Source of the DNA: Solwaraspora sp. WMMA2065
Lineage (GTDB): Bacteria > Actinomycetota > Actinomycetes > Mycobacteriales > Micromonosporaceae
NCBI RefSeq assembly: GCF_030345075.1
Contig: NZ_CP128361.1
Location: 1,488,001 to 1,552,000, forward strand
DNA: 64,000 nt
Direction: 5' to 3'
Below, piece by piece: positions 23,288 through 32,802 of the stretch. The notes beneath the pieces are model-generated. The model had not been told where the DNA came from. It was given only the letters and a program-made list of their open reading frames with translations, and did not search any database. A program made the translations under genes and the position numbers. The number at the start of each line of letters is the position of its first letter. The first letter of the stretch is position 1.

Positions 23288-25897
23288 GTGCGGCACCCAG
23301 CCGGCGGACACCCCGCCCGCACCCGACCCGACGGCATCACCGCCGGCGGCAGCGTCCCCACCGGGACCGTCGCCGACGCCGTGACCGCCGCCACGCAACG
23401 GCTGACCCGCCCCGGGATCGTCGTCCTGACCGGGCCACCCGGCTGCGGACGCAGCACCCTGCTGCGCCGGGTCGCCGCCGCCGCCACCGGGCCCGTCCAC
23501 ACCGGCGGCGGCCTCGCCGCCCTCAGCCACGTCCCGGCGTTCCCCCTCAGCCACGCCCTGCGGGTACGGCTGCCCGGCCACGACACCGCGCTGCTCGCCG
23601 AAGCCGTCCGCTCCCGGGTCCGCCACGGCCTGCTCGTCCTCGACGACCTGCAGTGGGCCGACCCGGCGACCGTCGCCGCCCTGCCCGGCATCGCCCGGCA
23701 CTGCCGGGTCGTCGCCGCCCTGCGCACCCCGCACCAACTGCCCGACGCCGCGCTCGACCCGCTGCGCGGCGACACCGGCCTGTGGCTGACCGTGCCGGCA
23801 CCCGACCCGGACACCCTCGCCGACCTGATCCGACGCACCGCACCCGCACTCGACCCGACCACCGTCGCCGCGGTGGCCCGCCACGCCGGCGGCAACCCGC
23901 TCGCCGCCACCGCCCTGGCCCGCCACGCCGCCCGTACCGGCACCCCACCCACCGCCGGCGTCCCCGGCGGCGACCTCGATCAGGTCGGCTACGCCGTCGC
24001 CGCCGCACTGGCCGCCCTCACCCGCCCCGCCCGCACCGCACTGGCCGCCCTCGGCCTGCTCGGCCACGGCGCCCCGGCGGCCCTGCTCGGCGACGGCGTC
24101 ACCGAACTCGCCGCCGCCGCCCTGGTCCACACCGCCGCCGACGACCTGGTCACCCCGACCTCGCCGTACCAGGCCGCCGTCGCCGCCGGTCTGCTCGACG
24201 ACCCGGCCCGCCGCGCCCTGCACCGCCGCCTCGCCGACCTCGTCACCGACCCGCTGGCCGCCGCCCGGCACCTCGCCGCCGCCGGTGACACCACCACCGC
24301 CTACCGGCGGGCGGTCACCGCCGCCGACACCGCCGCTACCGGCGGCGCCCGCGCCGAGCTGCTGCTGTTCGCCAGCGCACAACCCGACGCCACCGAACCG
24401 GTCCGCCGCGCCGCCGCTTCGGCCGCGCTGACCGCCGGGCGGCCCCGCCGCGCCGCCGACCTGCTCACCGGTGGCGCCCTGCCCACCCCCGACACCGCCG
24501 TGCTGCGCGCCGAGGCACTACTGCAGGCCGGCAAACCGACCGCCGCCCGCGCCGCCGCCGCGCCGGTGCCCGACGACGCCCCACCACCGGTGGTCGCCGC
24601 CCGCGACCGGGTCCTGCTGCTCGCCGACCTGGCCACCGACCCCACCTCCGCCGCCGCCCGCGCCACCACGATCACCCGCCGGCACGGACCCGAACCGGCC
24701 CACCTGGGGCTACGTGCCGCACTCGCCGCCACCGCCGCCGCCGGACGCCGACCCGGCTGGGAGTACGCCCTCGCCGGCACCGCAGCGGCCGCCGGCGCCG
24801 CCGGTGACCTGCTCACCGCCCGGTGGACCGCCTGGCATCTGGTGCAGGCCCTCGCCGGTGACGGGCGACTCACCGAGGCCGCGCAGGCGGCGCAGGCGGC
24901 GGCCGCCGCCTGCGCCGCCGACCTCGCCTACAGCTGGCAGGTCCGGTTCACCGCCGCCCGGCTGTGGTGCCTCGCCCTGCGCGGCGGCCCGCCCCCGAGC
25001 CCGACCGCCGACGGCACCGGTCCAGCCGTCGCCCCGCAGCCCGGAGACGATGCCGGGCTGCCACCGGCGGTCGGCGACGACCTGCTGCGCGCCGCCGTCG
25101 ACCTGACCGACCGCACCCTGCCGGCCGCCGCCCGCGACTACGCCGTCGCCGCCGCCGGCCTACTCGAAGCCGACGGCGGCCTGCTCGCCCCGGCCCGCGC
25201 CCGGCTCACCGGTGCCCCCGGCATCCCCAGCACCACCACCGCCGTGCTGGACTGGGTGGCCCGGGAAGCCGCCTGGCTCGACGGCCAACCGGACCAGGCC
25301 ACCACCGGGGCACCCCACGCCCCCGTACCGCCGCTGGTCGACGGGCTGCGGCGGATCACCGCCCACTGGGCCGCGCACGACGGCGCCGGACCCGCCACCC
25401 CGCCGGACGGCACTCCGGCGGCGGCGTTTCCGCCGCCGGCCGCCGCCACCGTCACCGCGTGGACCGCCGGCGACCCACGGCAGTTCGCCCACGCCGCCGA
25501 CACCTGGCGCGACGTCGCCGTCCGCGAGCAGGTCCGCTGCCTGCTCGCCCATGGCCTGCACGAACCCGACCCCGCTCAGGCGGTGCCCGCCCTGCTGGCC
25601 GCCGAGTCCCTCGCCGACCACGCCGGACTGGTCGTCCTGCTCGGCCGGGTCCGCCGCGCCCTGCGCCGGCACGCGGTACGCCGCGACGAACGCGGCCCCC
25701 GCAGCGGCGACCTGCTCACCGTGCGGGAACGCGACGTGCTGCGGCTGGTCGCCCAAGGCGAACCCACCCGCCGGATCGCCAACCAACTCGGCATCTCCAC
25801 CGAAACCGTGGAAACCCACGTCCGCGCCGGAATGCGTAAACTCGGTGCCCGCACCCGTACCGAGGCCGCGGCCCTGGCCATGGAGCCCGACCGATGA
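23288..25897 (+). CDS. Large ATP-binding LuxR-type (LAL-like) transcriptional regulator
   Basis: 869 residues. P-loop near the N-terminus (TGPPGCGRSTLLRRV), Walker B LLVLDDLQWADP, a long Ala/Arg-rich helical middle region, and a C-terminal LuxR helix-turn-helix (LTVRERDVLRLVAQGE with TRRIANQLGISTETVETHV). The start is a GTG at 23288 with GGAGGAGGAC just upstream, preferred over an ATG 60 bp earlier. It is divergent from the dynamin operon and overlaps the next regulator gene by ATGA. LAL regulators usually activate nearby genes; the signal is unknown. Confidence 0.85.
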   Translation: MRHPAGGHPARTRPDGITAGGSVPTGTVADAVTAATQRLTRPGIVVLTGPPGCGRSTLLRRVAAAATGPVHTGGGLAALSHVPAFPLSHALRVRLPGHDTALLAEAVRSRVRHGLLVLDDLQWADPATVAALPGIARHCRVVAALRTPHQLPDAALDPLRGDTGLWLTVPAPDPDTLADLIRRTAPALDPTTVAAVARHAGGNPLAATALARHAARTGTPPTAGVPGGDLDQVGYAVAAALAALTRPARTALAALGLLGHGAPAALLGDGVTELAAAALVHTAADDLVTPTSPYQAAVAAGLLDDPARRALHRRLADLVTDPLAAARHLAAAGDTTTAYRRAVTAADTAATGGARAELLLFASAQPDATEPVRRAAASAALTAGRPRRAADLLTGGALPTPDTAVLRAEALLQAGKPTAARAAAAPVPDDAPPPVVAARDRVLLLADLATDPTSAAARATTITRRHGPEPAHLGLRAALAATAAAGRRPGWEYALAGTAAAAGAAGDLLTARWTAWHLVQALAGDGRLTEAAQAAQAAAAACAADLAYSWQVRFTAARLWCLALRGGPPPSPTADGTGPAVAPQPGDDAGLPPAVGDDLLRAAVDLTDRTLPAAARDYAVAAAGLLEADGGLLAPARARLTGAPGIPSTTTAVLDWVAREAAWLDGQPDQATTGAPHAPVPPLVDGLRRITAHWAAHDGAGPATPPDGTPAAAFPPPAAATVTAWTAGDPRQFAHAADTWRDVAVREQVRCLLAHGLHEPDPAQAVPALLAAESLADHAGLVVLLGRVRRALRRHAVRRDERGPRSGDLLTVRERDVLRLVAQGEPTRRIANQLGISTETVETHVRAGMRKLGARTRTEAAALAMEPDR

Positions 25898-26424
25898 GCG
25901 ACCCGCCGCGCTACGTCCTCGACAGCGCCGCCGACGCCACCACGGTGCTGCGCCGACTGGCCCGCGACGGCTGGACCACCCGGGAAGGGTTCGCCGTCAC
26001 CGACCCGACCTGGGACCTCACCACCGCCCGGCTCGCCCTGTACGGGCGGGTCCCGGACACCGACACCGTCGCCCTGGTGGTCCTCGCCGCCGCCCGGGGC
26101 ACCGCCGTCGTCGCCATCTGCGACCCGGCCGGTGACCTCGGCCGCGCCCTGGTCGACGACCTGTCCCGCCTCGGCCCGGTGCTGCGCCACGCCGAGGCCG
26201 ACCCGCCGGATGCGGCAGCCACCGACACCGTCACCCTCGTACCCGAGCAGCGGGCCCTGCTGGAACGGCTCGCCAACGGCGAGACCATCGCCGCCGCCGC
26301 AGCGGCCGAGTTCCTGTCGCTGCGTACCGCGAACCGGCGCATCGCCCAGGCCCGCGCCGCCCTCGGGGTCCGCACCACCCGCGAGGCCGTCCTCGCCTAC
26401 CTGCGGCAACGACCGGCACCCTGA
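25894..26424 (+). CDS. Small LuxR-like helix-turn-helix protein
   Basis: 176 residues. The N-terminal ~110 residues are a domain I do not recognise; the C-terminus (LVPEQRALLERLANGE with AEFLSLRTANRRIAQARAAL) is a LuxR-type HTH with an altered recognition helix. Coupled by ATGA overlap to the LAL regulator, so the two may act together. Similar tandem pairs occur in actinobacteria. Confidence 0.65.
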   Translation: MSDPPRYVLDSAADATTVLRRLARDGWTTREGFAVTDPTWDLTTARLALYGRVPDTDTVALVVLAAARGTAVVAICDPAGDLGRALVDDLSRLGPVLRHAEADPPDAAATDTVTLVPEQRALLERLANGETIAAAAAAEFLSLRTANRRIAQARAALGVRTTREAVLAYLRQRPAP

Positions 26425-26461
26425 GCCGGAGCGGGGCGCTCACGCCCGGTCACATCCGCCG

Positions 26462-27325
26462 TCAGGTCGCGTCCGGAGCCGGGTCGGCCTGGTCGGCGTC
26501 GTCGGCGGCCAGCACGTCGGCGGTCGCCGCGTCCGGTACCACGGCGCCCCGGCCGCGCCGGTGCCGCCGGCTCAGGTCCACCGGCCGGGTGGGGTCGACA
26601 TGCCGGGGCGTCGCCGGCTCGTCGGGCCGCAACCCGGCCAGGGTGTCGGTGATCGCGTCCACGATCCGCACCGTCGCCCGCTGCGCGGCACCCGGGCGGG
26701 CCGGGTCGATCCCGGACAGGTCCACCGGCGGCCCGAACCGGACCGTGACCACCGGACGGCGCAGCATCGACCGCAGCACCGCCCGGACCAGGCCGCGGGG
26801 CGCCGCCCACGGCAGCACCACGTGCGCCCCCCACTGCGCCACCGGCACCACCACCGCGCCGCTGGCCAACGCGAGCCGGGCGGTACCGGACTTGCCGCGC
26901 TCCGGCCACATCTGCGGGTCCAGCCCGATGCGTCCCTCCGGGTACACCAGGACCACCGAACCGTCGGCCACCGCCCGCGCGGCCGACCCCAACGCCTCGG
27001 CGACCGTACTGGTTCGCCGGTCCACCCGGATGTGCCCGGCCCGGCGCATCACCGGACCGACCAGCGGCGCCCGGAACAACCCGCCGGTGGCCAGCACCCG
27101 GGGTGCGACCCGCCGCACCTGGCAGGCGGCGGCCAGCACAACCGGGTCGAACGGGCTGATGTGGTTGGCGGCCAGGATCAACGGGCCGTCGCGTACCTCG
27201 TCGGGCACGTCGCCGCTGACCCGTAGCCGGGCGACCAGCGCGACGACCAGCCGGGCGGTGACCTGCAGCACCCGCCACAGCAGCGGGGCCCGCCAGCGGG
27301 GCGGCGGGGCGGCGGTGTCGTCCAT
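26462..27325 (-). CDS. 1-acylglycerol-3-phosphate acyltransferase family (PlsC-like)
   Basis: 287 residues. The acyltransferase blocks are present in order: NHISPFDP (HX4D catalytic), RVDR (GxxFIDR-like) and VYPEGRIG (glycerol-phosphate binding). An N-terminal hydrophobic helix likely anchors it at the inner membrane face. It transfers acyl groups from acyl-CoA or ACP to lysophosphatidate or a related alcohol; the exact acceptor is unknown. Single gene, convergent with the LuxR-type regulator. Confidence 0.88.
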   Translation of the reverse strand: MDDTAAPPPRWRAPLLWRVLQVTARLVVALVARLRVSGDVPDEVRDGPLILAANHISPFDPVVLAAACQVRRVAPRVLATGGLFRAPLVGPVMRRAGHIRVDRRTSTVAEALGSAARAVADGSVVLVYPEGRIGLDPQMWPERGKSGTARLALASGAVVVPVAQWGAHVVLPWAAPRGLVRAVLRSMLRRPVVTVRFGPPVDLSGIDPARPGAAQRATVRIVDAITDTLAGLRPDEPATPRHVDPTRPVDLSRRHRRGRGAVVPDAATADVLAADDADQADPAPDAT

Positions 27326-27431
27326 CGACCGTCGATCGTCGCACAGCCGGGCCGGTCGGTGGATCCCGCCGCCGGGACGGACGTCCCGGGGGAGAGGGGA
27401 CCTCCGGCCCTGGCCGCCAGAACGACAGGTT

Positions 27432-27456
27432 GTAGTATGTACTACGCTTCGTAGTA
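27432..27456. promoter_or_regulatory. Overlapping palindromes upstream of cydA (candidate operator)
   Basis: Two perfect palindromes share one half-site: GTAGTA-TG-TACTAC (27432-27445) and TACTACG-CTT-CGTAGTA (27440-27456). The stretch lies 17 bp upstream of the cydA start and is AT-rich relative to its surroundings. TACTAC/GTAGTA half-sites resemble operators of the BlaI/MecI/CopY repressor family, but the regulator is not identified and no such gene is in the window. Confidence 0.55.
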
Positions 27457-27472
27457 TCTAGATGGGGGAGCC

Positions 27473-28891
27473 GTGGACGCGCTCGACATAGCCCGCTGGC
27501 AGTTCGGTGTCACCACCGTCTACCACTTCCTGTTCGTCCCACTCACCATCGGACTCAGCCTCCTCGTCGCCATCCTGCAGACCGCCTGGCACCGCACCGG
27601 CGACGACCGCTACCTCAAACTCACCAAGTTCTACGGAAAACTCTTCCTCATCAACTTCGCCATGGGCATCGTCACCGGCATCGTGCAGGAATTCCAGTTC
27701 GGCATGAACTGGAGCGACTACTCCCGCTTCGTCGGCGACATCTTCGGCGTACCACTCGCCATCGAAGCCCTCCTCGCCTTCTTCCTCGAATCCACCTTCC
27801 TCGGACTCTGGATATTCGGCTGGGGGAGACTCCCCAAGGCACTGCACCTCGCCACCATCTGGCTCGCCTCATTCGGCAGCATCATCAGCGCCTGGTTCAT
27901 CCTCGCCGCCAACTCCTGGATGCAGAACCCCGTCGGCTACCGCATCAACCCCGACACCGGCCGCGCCGAACTCACCGACTTCATCGCCGTACTCACCAAC
28001 AAGGTCACCCTCATCACCTTCCCGCACACCCTCGCCGGCTGCTTCATGGTCGCCGGCGCCCTCGTCCTGGCCGTCGCCCTCTGGCACCTCGTCCGCCACC
28101 CCGACGGCCCCGACACCCCCGCCTTCCGCACCGCCACCAAACTCGGCGCCTGGACCACCATCCTCGCCACCGCCGCCGTCATCGGCACCGGCGACATCCA
28201 AGGCAAGATCATGACCCAGGTCCAACCCATGAAAATGGCCGCCGCCGAAGCCCTCTACACCACCGAAAGCCCCGCGTCCTTCTCCATCGTCACCGTCGGC
28301 ACCCTCGACGGCAGCCGCGAAATCTGGACCCTCAAAATCCCGTACCTGCTGTCCTGGCTGTCCACCGGCGACCCCACCGGCGAAGTCCAGGGCATCAACG
28401 ACCTGCAGGCCCAGTACGCCGCCCAGTACGGCCCCGGCAGCTACACCCCGATCATCCCCGTCACCTACTGGAGCTTCCGCTTCATGATCGGATTCGGCCT
28501 CGCCACCGCCGCCATCGCCCTCTGGGCCCTCTGGACCACCCGCCGCGGCCGCACCCCCACCAGCCGCTGGCTGCTGCGCGCCGGCCTCACCCTGCCCGTC
28601 CTGCCCCTGCTCGCCAACACCTTCGGCTGGATCTTCACCGAAATGGGCCGCCAACCCTGGATCGTCTTCGGCGAAATGCTCACCCGCGACGGCGTCAGCC
28701 GCAGCGTCTCCCTCACCGAAGTCGTCACCTCTTTCACCGCCTTCACCCTCATCTACGCCACCCTCGCCGTCATCGAAGTCAAACTCCTCATCCGCTACGC
28801 CCGCAACGGCCTACCCGACCTCACCGACCCGCCACCACCGGACGACACCGACGACACCACCACCGACCGGCCCCTCGCCGCCACCCACTGA
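27473..28891 (+). CDS. cydA: Cytochrome bd ubiquinol/menaquinol oxidase subunit I
   Basis: 472 residues with about nine membrane helices. The N-terminal block RWQFGVTTVYHFLFVPLTIG carries the conserved His ligand region, followed by GIVTGIVQEFQFGMNW and EALLAFFLESTFLGLW, typical of CydA. A quinol-binding loop and a GRQPWIVFGEMLT block complete the family pattern; the loop is short, as in the actinobacterial form. It oxidises quinol and reduces O2 at high affinity. GTG start behind GGGGGAG. cydB follows after 20 bp; no cydDC assembly transporter genes are in the window. Confidence 0.95.
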   Translation: MDALDIARWQFGVTTVYHFLFVPLTIGLSLLVAILQTAWHRTGDDRYLKLTKFYGKLFLINFAMGIVTGIVQEFQFGMNWSDYSRFVGDIFGVPLAIEALLAFFLESTFLGLWIFGWGRLPKALHLATIWLASFGSIISAWFILAANSWMQNPVGYRINPDTGRAELTDFIAVLTNKVTLITFPHTLAGCFMVAGALVLAVALWHLVRHPDGPDTPAFRTATKLGAWTTILATAAVIGTGDIQGKIMTQVQPMKMAAAEALYTTESPASFSIVTVGTLDGSREIWTLKIPYLLSWLSTGDPTGEVQGINDLQAQYAAQYGPGSYTPIIPVTYWSFRFMIGFGLATAAIALWALWTTRRGRTPTSRWLLRAGLTLPVLPLLANTFGWIFTEMGRQPWIVFGEMLTRDGVSRSVSLTEVVTSFTAFTLIYATLAVIEVKLLIRYARNGLPDLTDPPPPDDTDDTTTDRPLAATH

Positions 28892-28911
28892 CCACCAACC
28901 GGAGACCCCTC

Positions 28912-29910
28912 GTGGAACTCACCACCGTCTGGTTCGGGCTCATCGCCGTCCTGTTCACCGGATACTTCATCCTCGAAGGATTCGACTTCGGCGTCGGCGT
29001 CCTCGCCCGCCTCATCGGCCGCACCGAAACCGAACGACGCGCCGCGCTGAGCACCATCGGACCCGTCTGGGACGGCAACGAGGTCTGGCTCATCACCGCA
29101 GGCGGCGCCATGTTCGCCGCCTTCCCCGAGTGGTACGCCACCCTGTTCTCCGGCTTCTACCTACCGCTGCTGCTCATCCTCATCGCCCTCATCCTGCGCG
29201 GCGTCGCCCTCGAATACCGTGACAAACGCCCCGAAACCCACTGGCGGACCCGCTGGGACAACACCATCCTCGCCGGCTCCGTCATCCCCGCCGCGCTCTG
29301 GGGCGTCGCCTTCGCCAACATCGTCGCCGGCGTACCACTGGACGCCGACCACGAATACACCGGCACCCTGCTCGCCCTGCTCAACCCGTACGCCCTGCTC
29401 GGCGGCGCCACCACCACCGCGTTGTTCATCACCCACGGCGCCGTCTTCCTCGCCCTCAAGACCACCGATCACCTGCGCCACCGCGCCCGCCGCGTCGCCA
29501 GCTGGACCGGCCTGGCCGCCGTCGCCCTCGCCGGCACCTTCCTCACCTGGACCCTCACCATCCGCGCCAACCCCACCGCCGTCGCCCTCGCCGTCACCGC
29601 GGCGCTCGCCCTCGTCGCCGGGCTGGCCGCCAATCAGGTACGCCGCGAAGGATGGGCCTTCACCGGCACCGCCACCGCCATCGGCCTCGCCGTCGCCGCC
29701 CTGTTCGCCACCCTGTTCCCGACCGTCCTACCGTCCACCACCGACCCCGCCGGCACCCTCACCACCACCAACGCCGCGTCCACCCCCTACACCCTGACCA
29801 TCATGACCTGGGTCGCCGCCGCGCTCACCCCCGTCGTTCTGCTCTACCAGGGCTGGACCTACTGGATCTTCCGCCGCCGCGTCAGCGTCACCGACCAGCC
29901 CAGCCACTGA
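28912..29910 (+). CDS. cydB: Cytochrome bd oxidase subunit II
   Basis: 332 residues with eight to nine membrane helices. FTGYFILEGFDFGVG near the start, GPVWDGNEVWLITAGGAMF and FSGFYLPLLLILIALILRG are hallmark CydB blocks; WAFTGTA and LYQGWTYWIFRRRV lie at the end. It pairs with CydA in the inner-membrane bd oxidase. Start is GTG, 20 bp downstream of cydA in the same operon. The coding strand is unusually C-rich here (34 C to 10 G in 29521-29580). Confidence 0.95.
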   Translation: MELTTVWFGLIAVLFTGYFILEGFDFGVGVLARLIGRTETERRAALSTIGPVWDGNEVWLITAGGAMFAAFPEWYATLFSGFYLPLLLILIALILRGVALEYRDKRPETHWRTRWDNTILAGSVIPAALWGVAFANIVAGVPLDADHEYTGTLLALLNPYALLGGATTTALFITHGAVFLALKTTDHLRHRARRVASWTGLAAVALAGTFLTWTLTIRANPTAVALAVTAALALVAGLAANQVRREGWAFTGTATAIGLAVAALFATLFPTVLPSTTDPAGTLTTTNAASTPYTLTIMTWVAAALTPVVLLYQGWTYWIFRRRVSVTDQPSH

Positions 29911-29943
29911 CCCGCGCCACGTCGACCTGTCGCTGGCGAAGCC

Positions 29944-30007
29944 GTCGCGCACCGTCGATGCCTGCTGGACCATCCGCCGTGTCGAGCGGACACCGACGGT
30001 GCGCGAC
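29944..30007. terminator. Inverted repeat between convergent genes
   Basis: 14-bp perfect arms GTCGCGCACCGTCG (29944-29957) and its complement (29994-30007) with a 36-nt loop, between cydB and the convergent gene ending at 30012. Probable bidirectional terminator. Confidence 0.5.
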
Positions 30008-30011
30008 GACG

Positions 30012-30719
30012 TCAACCGACCTCCGGCAACTCCGCCAACCGTGCCTCCACCTCAGCCAGCTCCGCCCGCAACTTCTCCGCCTGCCGCTGTGCCTCGGCCC
30101 GCTCCGCCGCCAGGATCTGCTCCACAGCCTCATGGACTCCCGGCACGTCCACCAACGCCACCATCTTCAACGCCTCGGCCGGCCGGACCACGTACGGCTT
30201 CGCCAACGCCTTCGCCCCCTGCGTCGCCGCCACCGTCCACTCGCCGTCGGTGTACGCCAACGTCACCGTCAACCCGGCCGGCGCCTTCGGCTTGGCAGCC
30301 TTCGCCGCCCGCCGCACCGGCTTGTCCGTACCAGCATCCACCGTGGACCCCTCCGTGTCCTCCCGACGCGCCACCGGTGGCACCGGCGGCGGCTCACCCA
30401 ACTTGAACTCCGGCTCCGCCACCGGCTCCACCGGCTCCGGCTCCGGTTTCGACTCCGCCCGCCGACCCGCCGCGCCCCGCGGCGCCACCACCAGATCAGC
30501 GGGGGAGAACGGCAACTCGTCACGACCGAACCGCACCACCACCCACTCGTCGGACACCGCCGGGTCACCCAGACCCACCACCTGACCGACCTGACCGGCG
30601 ATCTGCCCCGCCGACTCGGTGAACATCACCTTCGGCTTACGGCCGGCGGACACCGCCTCCCGGATCACCCCCAGCTCCTCATCCGACAACCCACCCGCAA
30701 CAGCACCCGCGGCAGCCAT
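30012..30719 (-). CDS. Conserved hypothetical protein with C-terminal coiled coil
   Basis: 235 residues, cytoplasmic. The first ~90 residues (GLSDEELGVIREAV, then KPKVMFTES and FGRDELPFSPADL) are compact and look conserved; a Pro/Glu-rich linker follows, then a basic AAKAAKPKAPAG segment, a small beta-rich unit (VTLAYTDGEWTVAA) and a C-terminal heptad-repeat helix rich in Glu/Arg. I do not recognise a named family. ATG at 30719 after GGAAAGGGTGTC. It stands alone, convergent with cydB. Confidence 0.7.
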   Translation of the reverse strand: MAAAGAVAGGLSDEELGVIREAVSAGRKPKVMFTESAGQIAGQVGQVVGLGDPAVSDEWVVVRFGRDELPFSPADLVVAPRGAAGRRAESKPEPEPVEPVAEPEFKLGEPPPVPPVARREDTEGSTVDAGTDKPVRRAAKAAKPKAPAGLTVTLAYTDGEWTVAATQGAKALAKPYVVRPAEALKMVALVDVPGVHEAVEQILAAERAEAQRQAEKLRAELAEVEARLAELPEVG

Positions 30720-30804
30720 GACACCCTTTCCGTACACCTGTTTGAGTGCTGACCTTCCTACCAGCCGCCGCCGACACCGTCGACCGCGACCCCACCACCC
30801 ACGA

Positions 30805-31650
30805 TCACCCCGGCCCGGCAGCACCACCCCACACCCCACGCACCCGGTCAGCCACGAACAGACCCTGCCGGTACCCGGCCCGCGCCGCCCCCGGCCGCCG
30901 TGCCGGATCCAGCAGCCGCCGCCCGATCGCCCGCCGCGCCCACCGGTCCGGCGACACCACCACCACATCCGCCGACAGCGCCGCCACCTGGCGCGACACC
31001 GGCCGCAGATGACCCAGCCCCCAACTGATCGGCGCCAGCACCACCACCGACGAGAACCCGGCGGCCAGATCCGCGTTCGTCGCCGACCGCATCCCACCGT
31101 CGACGAACCGCCGACCACCGATACGCACCGGCGGCCACACCCCCGGCACCGCACAACTCGCCGACACCGCATCCACCAGATCCGCCCCGCACCCCGGACC
31201 GCCGAACACCACGAGTTCCCCCGAGTCCGCGTCCACCGCCGTCACCCACAACCGCCGCCGCGGCCACGACCACGACGGCAACGCCTCCTCGAACACCGGC
31301 CGCCGTGACACCCCCGACCTGGCCGCCGACACCGCGTACCGGCCGATCCTCACCCGCGCCCGGCGGCCGTCCCGGGCAGCCACCGCCGACCACAGCAGAC
31401 ACGACACCGCACCTGGCCCCATCCGGTCCGGCGACGACTCACCCGGCACCAGTTGCCCCGCGTACAGCCGCGCCAGATCCACGCCGGAACACAGCTGCGC
31501 GCCCACCACCGCACCGGCCGACGTCCCGATCACCAGATCGGCCCCGCCCAGCTCGACCCCGGCGCGCGCCAGCCCGGACAACACCCCGAGCTGCCAGGCC
31601 ACCCCGGTCACCCCGCCGCTGCCCAGCACCAACGCCCGCGTACCCGCCAC
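30805..31650 (-). CDS. Patatin-like phospholipase
   Basis: 281 residues. The oxyanion block LVLGSGGVTGVAWQLGVL and nucleophile elbow IGTSAGAV (GxSxG) open the protein, and the catalytic Asp is in FVDGGMRSATNADL (D-G-G). These are the Ser-Asp dyad motifs of patatins, which hydrolyse acyl lipids. The start is uncertain: GTG at 31650 is chosen because the conserved domain begins immediately after it; the frame remains open to the divergent SDR gene. Confidence 0.85.
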   Translation of the reverse strand: MAGTRALVLGSGGVTGVAWQLGVLSGLARAGVELGGADLVIGTSAGAVVGAQLCSGVDLARLYAGQLVPGESSPDRMGPGAVSCLLWSAVAARDGRRARVRIGRYAVSAARSGVSRRPVFEEALPSWSWPRRRLWVTAVDADSGELVVFGGPGCGADLVDAVSASCAVPGVWPPVRIGGRRFVDGGMRSATNADLAAGFSSVVVLAPISWGLGHLRPVSRQVAALSADVVVVSPDRWARRAIGRRLLDPARRPGAARAGYRQGLFVADRVRGVWGGAAGPG

Positions 31651-31736
31651 GCCATGTCTATTGCCCGCCACCGCCGCCGGTAACGTCACCGGCGGGCCCA
31701 GACCCGACACGGACAGCAGGGGAGAGGAGTGCCGGG

Positions 31737-32465
31737 ATGACACCGGTCACCGTGGTCACCGGCGGCAGCCGGGGGATCGGCGCCGCGACCGTACGCCGGC
31801 TCGCCGCCGCCGGACACGACCTCGTCATCGGCTACCGGACCGACGCCGGCGCCGCCGAAACGGTACGTGACGACGTCGAAGCGCTCGGCCGGCGCGCCGT
31901 CACCGTCGCCGTCGACACCACCGACCCCGACGCGGTGACGAGCCTGTTCGACGACGCCGCCGAACTCGGACCGGTCACCGGACTGGTCAACAACGCCGGC
32001 GTCACCAGCCGGATCGGCCCGTTCGTCGACCTCACCGTCGCCGACCTGCGCCGGGTCGTCGACGTCAACCTGGTCGGCTACGTCCTGTGTGCCCAGCAGG
32101 CCGCCCGTCGGATGTCCGCCGGCGGCGCCATCGTCAACGTGTCGTCGGCCGCCGCCACCCTCGGCAGCCCCGGCGAGTACGTGCACTACGCCGCGGTCAA
32201 GGCCGCCACCGACGCGTTGACCGTCGGTCTGGCCAAGGAACTCGGCCCCCGTGGCATCCGGGTCAACGGCGTCGCGCCGGGCACGGTGCTGACCGGCATC
32301 CACGCTCTGTCCGGCGAACCGGACCGGCCGGCCCGGGTGGCGCCGGTAGTGCCGCTGCGCCGGGCGGGCCGGCCCGAGGAGATCGCCGGCGCCGTCGCCT
32401 GGCTGCTCAGCGACGAGGCGTCGTACACCACCGGGACGGTACTGCGGGTCGCCGGCGGACTGTGA
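31737..32465 (+). CDS. SDR-family NAD(P)-dependent oxidoreductase
   Basis: 242 residues. Classical short-chain dehydrogenase: TGGSRGIGAA (cofactor glycine motif), VNNAG near 85, catalytic Ser in NVSSAAA, and YVHYAAVKAA with the Tyr-x-x-x-Lys. The C-terminus VTPGT-like GVAPGTVLT and TGTVLRVAGG are those of FabG-like reductases. Strong ribosome site GGGGAGAGGAG before the ATG. Substrate unknown. Followed by a clear terminator. Confidence 0.9.
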   Translation: MTPVTVVTGGSRGIGAATVRRLAAAGHDLVIGYRTDAGAAETVRDDVEALGRRAVTVAVDTTDPDAVTSLFDDAAELGPVTGLVNNAGVTSRIGPFVDLTVADLRRVVDVNLVGYVLCAQQAARRMSAGGAIVNVSSAAATLGSPGEYVHYAAVKAATDALTVGLAKELGPRGIRVNGVAPGTVLTGIHALSGEPDRPARVAPVVPLRRAGRPEEIAGAVAWLLSDEASYTTGTVLRVAGGL

Positions 32466-32509
32466 GACCCCGTCGGGGGCTCACAGTCCGCCGCGCGCGA
32501 CGGGGTCTC
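32464..32509 (+). terminator. Terminator of the SDR gene
   Basis: 12-bp perfect inverted repeat GAGACCCCGTCG (32464-32475) and CGACGGGGTCTC (32498-32509), loop 22 nt, starting inside the SDR stop codon. Confidence 0.65.
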
Positions 32510-32526
32510 CGGGACACCGCCGATAT

Positions 32527-32554
32527 CAGGTCGATAATATACATTATGTCAACT
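32527..32554. other. Probable dif site (XerC/XerD recombination site)
   Basis: A 28-bp element with the layout of bacterial dif: left arm ending GATAA, 6-bp spacer TATACA (32538-32543), and right arm TTATGTCAACT (32544-32554). From memory the right arm matches the Bacillus subtilis dif XerD arm at 10 of 11 positions and the Escherichia coli one at 9 of 11. It is a marked AT-rich island in GC-rich DNA. The non-coding stretch 32555-32802 that follows contains no gene or hairpin I can support. A tyrosine recombinase gene starts 264 bp downstream. Confidence 0.65.
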
Positions 32555-32802
32555 TGAAGACGTGGGTCGAGGTGACCGACCGGCTCTGACGGCGTGGACC
32601 CGGCGGATCACGGGCTTTCCCGTGTCCGTCACTTCCCAGCGAGCCCCAGCGTCGCCGGTGACCCGCCGAACTTCCGGCATCGCGTCCCGAGGCGCATCGC
32701 CGGCCCTTCGGTGCGGCCACCGCGACACATGTTGGGACGCGGCCACCCCCCGGCCGGGGCTCGCGGGTCCTCGGCCGGATCTGGTGGCACACCGAGAAGA
32801 CA

